Part shown: one piece after another, positions 1 through 11,820 of the stretch | Numbering within the stretch: position 1 is the first letter of the stretch | How the letters are laid out: every line of letters begins with the position of its first letter | From: Strigops habroptila | Lineage: Eukaryota > Chordata > Aves > Psittaciformes > Psittacidae | DNA length: 64,000 bases | Reading direction: 5' to 3' | Assembly (NCBI RefSeq): GCF_004027225.2 | Contig: NC_044284.2 | Coordinates: 40,162,420-40,226,419, forward strand | Made by a program: the position numbers and the translations under genes | The notes under the pieces: model-generated | Database searches by the model: none | What the model saw: the letters and a program-made list of their open reading frames with translations, nothing else | Told to the model about the DNA's origin: nothing

Positions 1-2189
1 GGGCAGTTCCATCGATAGATCGACTTCTTCCCCTGCTTAATTTATGGCTCCTTTATGTTTGTTTAGATAATATGGTTAAACATCTACTTTACACCCTGCA
101 TGCTTGTACTCGCTAATTAGCATTTTTCTCGGTGTTTATTGCATTTGCTATGCACTCTGGCAAGATGAACAGGAACAGGGAGAGGGCTAGGAGCCCCATA
201 GACACCGCGCTGGGGGCAGAAGCTGCAGCCCCGGCCTAGCGCAGCAGGTGGGTGCCTGTCATATCCCCCCCAGCCCTAAGATGCGGATGAAGCTGTTGGC
301 AGCCAGAGCTACAGCTGTGTCAGGGAATGGATCCCCTAGGATTTATGTCTGCCTCCTAACACAGTCCTTGAGCTGCTTTAGGACGGATTGGGGACCATGG
401 AACATCACTGTCAGGGGAACAGAGAGAGATCTCTGTGTGTCCCCATGGCTGCTGCCCTGCAGTGACAAACCATCCCTGCAGCGACAAACCATCCCTGCAG
501 CCTTCTGACCTCACCTTGCTGATGCTCAAAGCCACCTGCTAAGCCCCTCTGTACTGGTTTGGGGTGCAGGGCAAGACAGGGAGTTATCCAGGAGGGTGAC
601 TTGAGGTCCCCTGTGCCCTAAGAGCAGACCTGTGGTCATGGGGAGCCCAGCCCGTCCCTGCCCACAGAACCACCTCCCCTTGCCAGGAGCTGACCCCAGA
701 GGAAACACCAATCTCAGCCCAAACCAGACCTTCTCCTCAGCCTTAGTTCATGAGGATTTACAATCCCCCCCCTTCCCAGCATGATCATGATGAGCCCTGG
801 CAACCAGCATTGTATCTTCCAGTCCTGGCAGTATGGATCTACATATGAATCCATACCACCCTGGGGTGCAGCTCTACCCCCCTGTGGCTGCCCCAGTAAA
901 AGTCCCAGCCCTCAAGGAGTCACCACCTCTTGCTGCTCTGTGGCCCCTCTCTCCATGCCTGTCCGGCATCCTGTCCTGGGGGGTTCACACCCCCTTGCTG
1001 TAAGCAGGGCTCATGCTCCACCAAAGGTGCAGGAAAACCCCCCTCTGACCCCTCTGCCTGCCTGCCTGTTCCCCATGCCGCAGTTTCCCTGCCTGCAGAC
1101 ACGTCCTACAAGGCTGCGACGCAGGGGCAGCCACAGGGATGCAGCCGGCAGAAAGCAACCACCAAATCTGGCCCTTCCTCTAGACCCCAATGCCACTGCA
1201 GGATGGAATATCTAGTCTCAGCTGGAACAGGAACAGGAGCTTACAGCGGCGAGGCTCTCCCCATTTCCAGCTGGAGGGCAGGATACAGGGATGCTTCTTT
1301 CCCCCAGGCTCCATAGCGCCTTGGCGAAACCCTTTCCTCTCCAGGAAGCATCCCCCCACCGGGCTCAGCCTCCTCCTTCTCTCGGGACAGATGGATTCTG
1401 CCAGAAGCTGTAACAGGTAACTGCTAACTAAGCACGCCTAATTAACGTGTGCCTCGGAAACACCCTCGCCGTCCCTTCCCCCAGATGCTCGGCCACCCCT
1501 GCGCTCAGCGGTCACCTCGCCAAACGAGCGCTCTGCGCTCTGGCTTTAAAAGTCGCAGCTCAGCGCAGGCTCAGGGAGCATCTCTCAGCCCAAAGATTTC
1601 AGATGACCCCTTCCAGGGCTCAGCTCTCCTAGTGAAAGGCACCGTCGCTGCCCGCAAGATGTTCCTGAGCGGGCAGGAGAGGAGGCAAAAATCACATTCA
1701 AACTTTGGTGAATTAAAGCAGAAAGCTGGGGTTAAGGACGTGGGTGGTCTTCATGCCCGCCAGCAGCACCTGCGCGCAGACGGCAGCCGTGTGCGGGAAG
1801 GAACGGCTGCGCAGGGTTGTTTCCACCCCCCCTGGAGTTGGGGATGCTGCTTCCCCCGCGGCTGCCGGCACGGCCCTGCGGAGAATGGGGCGCGCAGCAG
1901 AGAGGAGCCACGGGCGACAGGAGGGAGAGAGCAGGCTAAGGAGGAGAGCTGAAGCTTGGGCTTGGTAGGGAGAGGGTGTGAATAACCCCCCCCAGCACTG
2001 CCTGCGAGTATGCAGCAAGAAACCTCCTCCCCGAACGGTCTGTTCTCTCCGTGTGACGCAGGTGCCAAGAGCCAAATTTCTTTAACCTCATTACAGCAAC
2101 AAAAGGAACTTGCAGAAAGTGCAGGCAGCCTTCGCCCCCCCCCGCAAAAAGAGAAAAGCAAGCCCACCCCCTCTCCCCTGCACAGCCTC
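1..2189. other. No recognisable gene; moderately GC-rich
   Basis: C-rich, repeat-poor sequence flanking the CpG island. Open frames here are overlapping and resemble no known protein. If the island drives a leftward gene, this is its first intron or 5' region. A small tandem repeat lies at 456-501. Otherwise I see nothing supportable. Confidence 0.5.
456..501. repeat. 19-bp tandem repeat, 2.4 copies
   Basis: The unit CCTGCAGYGACAAACCATC occurs twice in tandem with one base difference, followed by a partial third copy (CCTGCAGC). Confidence 0.9.
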
Positions 2190-2900
2190 CCGTGGCCGGG
2201 CCGGGGGACGCTGCACCGCCGCGGGGGGAACAGCGGGAGCCTTCCCACCGCCGCTTCCCTCCGCGCCCAACTCCGCGCCTCGGGGTTGGAGGGCGCGACG
2301 CACACACACACACCCGGAGCACAGGGGGCCGGGGCGCGGCCGCCCGCGGGGCTGGGGTGCGCGGAGCAGCGCGGAGCGCGGATGAGCGGAGCGCGGAGCC
2401 CGGAGCGCCGGGAAGCGGAGCGCGGAGCCGGAACGCGGAGCGCGGAGCTGTCCGCGGTGCTGAGGACACTCACCGGGCCGGGCCGGGCCGGCGCCTCCTG
2501 CCGCCGCCGCCGGGAAGAAAGTGGGGCGGCCCCGCTCCGGCGGGTCCCCGCGCTCGGCCTGGCGCCCTGCCTGGCGCCGGCAGCCCCGCTGGCTGCTGCG
2601 GCGGAGAGCAGCGACCCCGGGACTGCCTCGGTGCCGCTCCCTCCCCTGCTTAAATTTCAGCAGCTTCTTTTTTTTTCCCGTTGTTTCCCCCCCTGCTCTC
2701 CCCCTTCTCCCTCCGCTCCCCGCGCCGGGCTCTCCCAGCAGCAGCCACCTAGCGGGCAGAGGCGGGAGGAAAATCCCACCCGCAGACCCACGCGGCCCCG
2801 CCGCATCGCCTCCCGCCGCCCCCCGGCTGGCCCCGCCACGGCCACGCACCTCCCGCGCCGGCGGCCGCTCCCGAAGGAGCGAAGCGAGTGGAAAAGAAAG
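2190..2900. promoter_or_regulatory. CpG island, probable promoter/first exon of a neighbouring gene
   Basis: About 700 bp is extremely GC- and CpG-rich, in sharp contrast to both flanks, as expected of an unmethylated vertebrate promoter. Frames are open on both strands simply because stop codons are rare here. On the minus strand there is a good splice donor, CCCG|GTGAGTG, at about 2474/2473, which would end a first exon starting within the island. No comparably good plus-strand donor was seen. From mammalian gene order the gene next to the COP1 3' end is TNR on the same strand, so this could be its 5' noncoding exon. That identity is inference, and an unrelated or lncRNA promoter remains possible. 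Confidence 0.6.
2359..2450. repeat. GCGGAG-rich tandem array in the CpG island
   Basis: About 92 bp contains eight copies of GCGGAG, mostly in the form GCGGAGC or GCGCGGAG with small interruptions. It is a local minisatellite-like expansion within the island. Confidence 0.8.
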
Positions 2901-3017
2901 GGAAGGAAAGGGATGGGGCCATGCAACAAAATGGGATGCAAAAAAAGTGAGAGCCAACTGAGTTTGGCTTCATCCTCATTGGGCTCTGAATGCAAAGCAG
3001 CGTGGCTACAGGAATGG

Positions 3018-3160
3018 TCAGAGGGATGGATCACCTCTGCTGTGAGGAAAGGCTGAGAGGGCTGTGGTTGTTCAGCCTGGGGAAGAGAAGACTCAGAGGA
3101 GTCCTTACTGTGTTCTTTCGATACTCAAAGGGGGCTCATAAGAAAGATGGGGAAACTGTG
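3018..3160 (+). mobile_element. CR1 LINE fragment (internal part of the 3' region)
   Basis: The stretch reading ...GTGAGGAAAGGCTGAGAGG...TTGTTCAGCCTGGGGAAGAGAAG... is the recognisable CR1 block that lies a few hundred bases before the 3' end. The match stops near 3160, before the canonical 3' terminus, so the copy is truncated at both ends. It begins close to the right edge of the CpG island. Confidence 0.85.
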
Positions 3161-6100
3161 ACTAAAGTTGTATGCAGAATTAGATTGAATTGCTCTTTTC
3201 AACTCAAGAAGCTATACAGAAGCAATAGACTGAAATAGCTGATCAGGCCCTCCTGGCTTTCTCCATCCAGGATTCTTGTGATGGGCAAAACGATGTGGCT
3301 GGGTCCTGCTTTGGATGCTGAAATCATGGCAGCTGGAGAAGCTCACTGCTGTCCTTTGCCTTCCAGCCATTACAACAACCTTTCAAGTCAGAGTCAAGGA
3401 CAACATCCCTGAAAGTCGTGTTGTTTTCACCATGACCATGCATGAAGCAGGTAATGCCCAACTCCCTCAGGGCAGGGTGACTGGGTGTAAAACCACATGT
3501 TTTAATTCCCGTGGTAGTGAAGATGCAAGGAAAAAGCAGGGTCAAAAGGGGCCCAAAGCTGTCACCACTCACTTTAGAGGATCCTTAATGAAGCCCATAG
3601 TGAAACTGAGGAGCAACACACAAAATCCCTTGCTCTTAACATACTTCAGAGCAAAATACAGCTCCAAAATGGGAAATTCCCTTGTTCCGTAGCCAACATG
3701 AGATTTTCCAAGGGACGCCTATGGAGGGGAGAGCACGTGGCTTGCACGAGGTATGAATGGTCTGAAGGGGTCCCTGGGGGCCACTCAGGAAAAACTAGAG
3801 ATCTTCATCTAGAAGCAGTCTTTATGGAGAGCATTTCAAATCCCTTTTCCCCCTCAGTTTTGCTTGTGTTTTTTCCAGTTCTTTGGGGCTCTGGGCCATA
3901 ATCACCCACATAGCCCAGGCACCCTCACTCTTCCTGAGCCTGCTTTGCTGATGCCAGCAGGAATTAAGCCTCAGTTGGACACTCCAGAGGGTTTCAATCC
4001 CTGCAATAACACAGTGCATTAGGGAAAAGCAACCTTCAGTGAATGAGACCTTCTGGAACGGCCTGAAACCCCTATGATCCCTTCCCTGTGTAGTCCTACG
4101 AGAGGCTCAGCAGTGAGCTGCACCTCTTTCTATCCCTCCCTTTCCCAGCACAGCCCTCCAAAAATCCCGGACAGATCACAGCTGGTGCTCACCTGCATCC
4201 CTGAGCTTTGAGCATCCCTGCTATTTCCCCTGGGTGTGCAGGGTGATGGGAACTATGCCTTTGCATAAGAAGTTTGGGAAATGGCATTTATTCCTTCTTC
4301 CATCACCAGCATTGGGGATGGCAGTCCTGGTGAGAAGCTCTTATGCAGAGCTACATGCACAAAGCAAACCCGCCTCTTGGCAGCTGTGATCCTTACATGC
4401 ATGCAAAGGAATGAGTCGGGGCTCTCAACCTGAATTACCAGAAAATTAAACATATGTCTCCATTCACCCAGGCGAGGAATTAGATGTTGATCTGTCCTGA
4501 TTCCATCTATTTCAATTACAGCCAAGGGCAGGCACTGCCTTCCCCACACAGAGACCCTGGGAAGGCTAAATAGCCCTGGAGAGGTCTCCAGCCCCCACAG
4601 TTTTTCCTGGGCAGAGGAGCACCCTGGGCACTGCATCCCCAGTGAGCTCCATAGCAGGGGTGCTCAGAGACTTGGGGGGATGCTCGAGGCCATGGGAGGA
4701 TACTTGGGGCTCTCAGGGGATGCTCAGGGCCATGGGGTGATGTCTGACGCCATGGGAGGCTGAAAGTACCCTGAGTCACTTCCACAGAAACTTGCAGCAC
4801 ACACAGGGCTGTGGGTCCATGAATAATAAGAGGGATCGTACCATAAACTGGTGCAATATTAAAAAGATTTGACTGTAATTACAAAAGCAATAAACCCAAA
4901 TCTTTAAATCCAATCAAAGCCTCAAAATTATCTGCTATCATGTAATGGCTGAATGGAGGCAAGCACTGGCAAGGGTGCAGGGAACAGTGGCAGAGCCAGA
5001 AAACAGCCCTGCAAAAAACCCCTGAGCTTTATGGCAAGGCAGCCCAGATGCTTTTTTAGTCCGTAGCACCGAGGCTTCAATCCTCCTGGCCATGGGCAGG
5101 GAAAGCCTGTCCCCAGCTTGCTGCAAAGAGCTTCCTAGTGCAGGGTTTGTGTTTCTGAGGGAGAGGAGCAATACCTTGAGATGCTCCAGTGGTGGGAAAT
5201 GCTGGCAAGCCCAGGTGGGAGATGCTCTGGCAGCTACAATTCATGAGGGCGTCTACATCTTTGAACTTGATGGTGAGAAGCAAATGGCCTTGCTGTGAAG
5301 CCAGGGGAAGTTTGTCTAATGTTTCATATGCAAATAATAAATACTAGTAGTATAGTATGCCACTGATGGCACTGCTGTGAAGTTCAACCACTGCAGCAGG
5401 TGGGTCAAGCCGACATGGCTGTATATGCAACTCTCATTAGGAGAGGAGACCTTTCAGGAAACATCCAATAAAACCAGGAGCACATGAGAAGCCAACTGGA
5501 TTTTTTAATTTCACATTTTAAGGAAGGACACAGCTTTGATGCTGAAAGCACTGAGACTTGTCTCTAGTTGTGAGAGGCACTAAGGACGGGGCACCTCCTG
5601 TCTCTAAGTGTTAGTCATGTCCATCCTTCTCCATCCCCAGCCTCTCCTCAAGCATTCCTGGGAGGGCCCTAGAACAGAGGTGCCCATGGGGCAAGCACTG
5701 AGATTGGTCACTGCTGCTGGGGAAGCAACTGCAAAGTCACGTCTCATCCTTGAGTTGCTTCTCCCCAGCATCAGCTGCATGTCAGTGCGTTCAACAGCCC
5801 ATACAGACAGTAAAGTACCTTGGATGTAGGTGTTGCTACTATGGAAGAAGCCACGTTCCTTGTTTCACCCTGATTTACAGTCGGATGAGCTGTTTTGCTG
5901 CTGACACATCCCCAGATACCGCTCTGAGATGGCCAGTGCCTGGACCCACGGGCTGGCAGGTCTATGGGGCAGCACACTGCCCCAGTGGTGGGGGGCTTTG
6001 CCACCGTGCTGTCACCCCACAGCCTCAAAACACACTGCAAACTTGGAAAGCAGCTAATGGCACCCGTGCTCACTGGGATGGGTGCACCAGTCTGCCTGGA

Positions 6101-9100
6101 GGGCAGGGTGCAGGCAGCAGCAGGGGATTTGGGCAGGCAAGGTGCGATGAGTAGGCAGGGACCAAGAGCTGGCATTGGGTTGAGCATTTCTTCCGCTGGC
6201 CAAGCACAACACAACCTCTTTGGTGTGCCAAGATTCTTCCATCCAAAGCAAGTTGGAAATCTCCCCCTGCTCCCAAGACCAATGCAGGGTGCCAAAAAAG
6301 AGAGTTTATTTAAGCCCAAACACTCTCATCCTGGCAAAGCACAACAGTTCCCTGCTTTGCGAATCACACTGGGTGCTGTGGGTCATTGCCTTCACTTTAG
6401 TTCTCCCCCTCTGTGCCCCTGCTCACTGCAGATGGTGCAGCAGCAAAGCCAACCTTAGCTGCTCAGGAATGCCCAGGACAGCCAGGTTCCCTCCTTGGGT
6501 GGGTGGCACTTACTTGGTTTTCTCCCTTTCTCCACCTGTCTGGGGTAAGTGATGCCGATGCTAACACTTCATCATCATTAAAGCTTCGTTGTCACGACGA
6601 GCCCTTGTTTTCTCATCTGTCAGTGGCACCAGCCATGCAGAGAGCATCTCCATTACCGGAATAAATAGCCCTTAAAAGCAAAGGTAAGTGGCAAACAGCC
6701 TCTAGGCACTCAGAGCATCTGTGCAAGCAGTGAAGCCCCCTAAAACCTCCTGTCTAGAAGCCTTCTCCCAAGTCCCCTGACTCCCAGGTGGCAGCACTGA
6801 CCCACCATCCAGTCCCACTGAAACCCTTGGCTTTTCATCCCTTTAAGGAGAGGCTTTACACACTTGCAGACAAATAGCTGCATAAACAGCCACGGGGAAA
6901 ACAGGCACCCAGGGGACATTGGTCCAAGGATTTTAAACCCTGATTTTATTACAGAGAAGTGTAATATCCTCTTGGCACAATCACTCACACGAAGCAGCCA
7001 AGTGGGAAGAGTCTCCTTCCCCCTGTGCCCAAGAGGCCAACCCCCCTCCGCCAAAATTGCCTCCTTCCCCCCATGAGAGGCTAGTGCCTCGGGGGTGCCT
7101 CGTGCGTGGGACACACCGTGCTGGGGACATCCCCTTGCTGGTTGCATGGTGCTACACTCCTTCTCCTTCCTCCTCCTAGGTCCATGGGGCAAAGGCAATT
7201 TCATGGCTTTCAGTGGGAGTTGCAACATCCCCCAGTGACATCGGGGCATTACAAGTTCCTGGGGTTTTTTAGAATGCAAAATGCCCTTTACACCTCTATT
7301 GCCAAGCACAAGGCTTTTAGATGTTACATAAGTGTATTAAAGTAATCAAACCCCATATTCAGACTTTAAATCTGGTATTAAGATGAAACTCTGGCAGTTG
7401 CATCCTGCACAGCAGCCCCAAGGCTGCCCTACAGATAAGACAAAGGAAGGATCTTAAACCCTTGTCTCTGCCTTGGAATAAGGCCATACCATCCTACCTT
7501 TACCAGCAGGTTGGGCACATCCCGGGCACTTCATGTGCCCCCCCCCCAGCTTACCCATGCAGAGCTGCTTTTCTACAGGAAACACCACATATCTGGGGTT
7601 TGCATGGGGGCAAATTTGTGCCTATTTCACAGCAGGGTAAAACTAAGCCCAGAGGCAGCAAGAGCAAGGCAGGAATTACAGGGATGGATCAGCCCTTTGA
7701 CCACCCAAACATCGCCATTGCCAACAGACTGGGGCTGGGGGCAGCTCGCATGGTCCTGGCAAGCTGGGGGTGCTGGGGGGCAGCTGTTTCGCAAGGAACC
7801 AGCACACGGGTATTGGCATTTCCATCACTTGGCTGCACACAGGTTATTAGGAAAAAAAGATGATAAATAAAGATAAATGGAGGAGAGCTGAGCATGCCGG
7901 CAACCCTTCTCCATCATTCTGTTTCTTCCCTAAGCAGATCAAATTATGACCTGAAATCACTGAATACATATTTTATTATGTGGATAATTTAAAGGATGAG
8001 GGTGAGACAGAGAATTCATAAGGTACAGTCATGTTAAAAGACAAAGAGATCCCATTAATCTCGTAGGGGAAAAAAATGAACAGGAGAAAAGAGGGGGGCC
8101 ACAGGTTGTAATTGATGCTGCCCTCTCCTCTGCCTTGCTCTGGGTGCGCTAAAATACACAGGGATATTTTCTCACTAACATCCAGACATAAGCAGCTCCT
8201 TAAGATTGCACAAAACAGATGTAACATTCCCAGCTCTTCCCTTCGCCAGCAATGTAAACCCATCATTTCTCATCACTTTTAAAGACCTTGGAAATTAGCT
8301 CTCCTCCTCCTCCTCTGTGCAGAGCCTGGGAAGGTATTAGGATGCAGCCATGCCTTCCCCCCAGCCCTGGGTACGGCTGCCCCATGTGCCCCTTCCTCCC
8401 AGGACATGTATCCCCCATCCCACCGCTCACCCGGGCCGCGCCGTGCCAGGGGCAGTGCCATTGCGGTCTGCTGGGCTTTGGCCCATTTCAGCCCAGCTTG
8501 GGTGCCTGTCTGGTGCCAGCTCGAGCGTGATGCTCTTATGACTTTGAGGGGTCAGCCCCGCTTTGCTTCCCTTCAACCCCTGCTCTGCCCCATTAAGTCA
8601 TGGGTTGCTCTGTGCTCCACAGATCAATGCCAGCTCCAGGGTGTTTTTGTGCCACCATGGGACGGGGGAAGAGCTGCCAGCTCTTAATAATTGTTTTAAT
8701 AACAAAAAATAATAAAAATAACTCTCTGTAAAATCACTCTATATACAGGTAGCTGAGCCCTGGCACCAGGCTGGGGGGCACAAGGGCTTGTCCCTGGAGG
8801 CAGCAACCCCCTGCACATGCCTCTGACCTGCAACACCAGTGATGGGACAGAAGTTGAGGGCAAGGCTAATGGCTTCAGACCAGCTCCTGCTCAGGTCTAG
8901 GAGGATGAGAGAAGTGCGTTTTCGCCCTTAAAACACCTAAATCATTTTATGGGGATTTTGACAAGTAAGATTAAGCACTGTAATCAAGACAAAGTTGTTT
9001 AAACAAGGCCCCTGGGGACAAATCAGAGCTGCTGAGTGTTTTCCCTACCCAATCTTGCACATCTCATGGGTGGAGGGACAGGCAGTGGGATGGGGTCACA

Positions 9101-11632
9101 CCTGCAGCACGAGTTGCTCATCCTCCAGTGGTTACCATCCTCACCATGGGGTTCAGAGAAGGGGACACGTGGGATGGTCCAGTGCCTTTGCACCTCCATG
9201 GCTCCGTCCATCGGAGCCCAACACCGTGCTTGCGGCTCCCTGAAGCCCCATGGTGTTGGCTACTCCCCTCTGGGAGGCTCATGATGCTGAGGGAATTATG
9301 ACACGTTAACCTTTAAATGAACACATTTAAATTCTGAAATAAATCCCTCTGAGGCTGCTCTCCCTGCTTCGCAAAGCCTCTGGCACAGAGAGGCAATGGG
9401 AAGGCCGGCAGGGCTGGAAGGGCACATCAGAGCTTGCTGGTTTGGGATTTGCCTTGAGCTCACACTGCTGGCTTGGTTTCAGCTGTCACATGCTATTACT
9501 CACACCTCCTAAGAACGGCCTTTAATTCTTTTTAAATTTTTTTCTCCCCTGAAAGTCTCAAAATTATTTTCCTTTGCTGCCTGAAAGGATTTTTCAGAGA
9601 CCAAGTGACAGCGTGCTCCCCAGTGCTTGGAGCGGTGGCGGCACGAAAGGTATTTGGGGAGCATGGCAGGGTTAGAGATGCTGACGGAGCTCACACCCCT
9701 CTGCTACTCATGCAGGTCTCCAAGCGAAAGCAGTTCCATTACTCCCCACTGCCACGTTTTGGGAGTCATACAAGAGCATTTAGGCTAATACATTGCTCCG
9801 AACAGACAAGGGAGACAGCAACACCTTTAAGAGAAGGCAAAACTGGGAGAGGAAAGAAATGAATCTGTGCCTCTCTCTGCCTTTGCCACTGCATGGATCA
9901 GAGGCTTTGGGCAAGCCACTATCACAGACGAGATTGTGGTTTTTTTTCCCCTCACTCCCAGATGAACTATTTTGCACTGCAGCCCGCTGATGGTAGCAGG
10001 CATGTTGCACGCCCTTGCTACTTGAGGCAGATTAAAAGAGGCTATGATAGGTACACAAAGCCCTCCTTCACCTGAATGGTATGAAGCAGGGAGCCCTGTG
10101 AGATCCTGCGGTCTTAGAACAGGAACCACCTTATTCCCTTGCACTGCAGACCAGCCAAGGAAGGTTCATAGTTAGTTTTCTTTCTCATAATTTATTTCCA
10201 AAAGATGTAAAAACCCCCCACCTTTTCCCATTCAAAATAATTTTTCCTGCTGCTCGATGTTAAGAGGACGAATTCTCATTCTGCCCCTGCTGAGTAACAA
10301 TGGCCACCCATTGGCCACAGACAGATTTAAGGTATTAAAGATAAGCTGGAAAGATCTAAAATTTTGGCAAGACCTACTCAACTCAAATGGCTGGTTAACA
10401 TGTGGAGCACAGGAAGAAGTCTTGTGTTAGTCCAATTAACCATTTAAATTCATTTATGAAGACATTTAAGAATACACAAATACAGCCTTGTAGATGTACA
10501 GAGATAAGGATGAGAAGACCCTTGTTTCAGGAAACCATTTGCAGCTCACTCTGAAAGCAAAACTAAAGCGAACTATGCGATGATGACTACTAGAAGGTTG
10601 TGGAGACTAGGGCTACCAGTGCCTCTCCAGAAGACTGAAGATATGGGCTCTGGTCCTTATGCCACAGGTACTGCCATAATTCACGGCTTTCTGTGGTCTC
10701 AATCAGACCTCCCTGCTAGCCAAACCTCTCAGTTCCTCAACATTTACAGCAGATGACAGCCTCTGACCTCCTACAGATGCTCCACAGGAACCCTACACCC
10801 ATGAGAACTGCAGCACGTGGCCTCTGCACTGCTGAGGTGAAGCAAAACCCCTCCTGGAAAGCAAGCGAGGAGGATCTTGTGAGGTTGGCCTCACAAAATC
10901 GCTTCGCAGGCAGTGGCAGGGACTGGCAGGAGGCAGGATGCAATTACCTCGGCTGGATGCCAGCCAGGACGCTGAGGTTAACACCACTGCCTGCACGCAT
11001 GGATGCTGCCGACACATGAGATGATTTCTTCAAGGCGAATGCTGCAGTGAATGGTTTACTTCACCCCCAGACCGCTCCAGGTCCTTGCTGGGTATTTCTG
11101 GCCTCCAAAACGCAGCAAGAAAGGGAAGAGGACTATTGAGCAATGAAGGAGTTAGATTTGCCTTTCCAATTATTCACTGTTATTATGACCTTCCATAGTT
11201 AAACAAAATTATCCTAAACAAACAAGTGTCCAGCACTTGGGTTGAACGCTGGCATTAGCAGCCGTCCACACTTACTGCTGAAGAGCCATGACATATTGAT
11301 ATTAATTTAAATTTCCCCTTGACCATTTTCGATTCCCTCCAGTGCTGAACTTCTTTTTAGCAATGAGGCATGTTCCTCCTACTCTTCTATTAAATGCTTG
11401 AAAATTAATTAAAGAGGCTGTCTGGCCAGGCAGGGCTTTAAATTCCCTTTCTCAAAGAAAAAACTGACTCACCCAACACTTCTCGCAGGGACACAAGCAC
11501 TGGAGGCAAATCCATTCTGGAGCAGCTTCCAGCCAGGGGCTTTGTAACACCTGTTCTTTCAAAAGAAGAAAATGAGAATAAAGACCCTAAGTGCCCACCA
11601 CCTGCAATTGATTTTTGCCAGGAGAGCTGTTA
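3161..11632. other. Intergenic, no gene recognised
   Basis: Unique sequence between the CpG island and the COP1 3' end. It holds a degenerate short tandem repeat at 4672-4758 and several AT-rich islands in otherwise mixed sequence. No exon with splice sites and family similarity was found on either strand. If the minus-strand promoter at 2190-2900 is right, this is its upstream flank. Confidence 0.5.
4672..4758. repeat. Degenerate tandem repeat of about 20 bp
   Basis: Four diverged units resembling GGATGCTCAGGGCCATGGG occur in tandem; three retain GCCATGG. This is a small old minisatellite. Confidence 0.6.
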
Positions 11633-11820
11633 AGTACTGGAACAGGTTTTCCAGAGGGACTTAGGAATCTCCATTCCTTGCTCACAACTTGTTGAATTGA
11701 GAACATCTTCAAGCCCTGGAGCAACCTCATCAAACTTTGAGTCAAGCCCTGCTCTGGGCCGGGGGTTGGCCGAGAGACCTCCAGAGGTCTTTCCCAAATT
11801 CAATCACTCTCTGACTCTAA
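11633..11820 (+). mobile_element. Old CR1 LINE 3' fragment
   Basis: The sequence follows the CR1 3' region in order: TACTGGAACAGGTTTTCCAGAG, a diverged middle, then a GGGGGTTGG...GACCTCCAGAGGTC block and a diverged terminal part. Divergence is high, suggesting an old insertion. The terminal octamer repeat is not clearly preserved. Confidence 0.75.

Noticed and set aside
2091..2957. 288-codon minus-strand frame across the CpG island
   Set aside because: Same cause: stop codons are rare in CpG-rich DNA. The frame crosses the proposed splice donor, and no protein family is recognisable.
2010..3056. 348-codon plus-strand frame across the CpG island
   Set aside because: Its composition is that of a CpG island (Arg/Pro/Ala/Gly), overlapping frames are also long on the other strand, and it ends inside a CR1 fragment. 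There is no family similarity.
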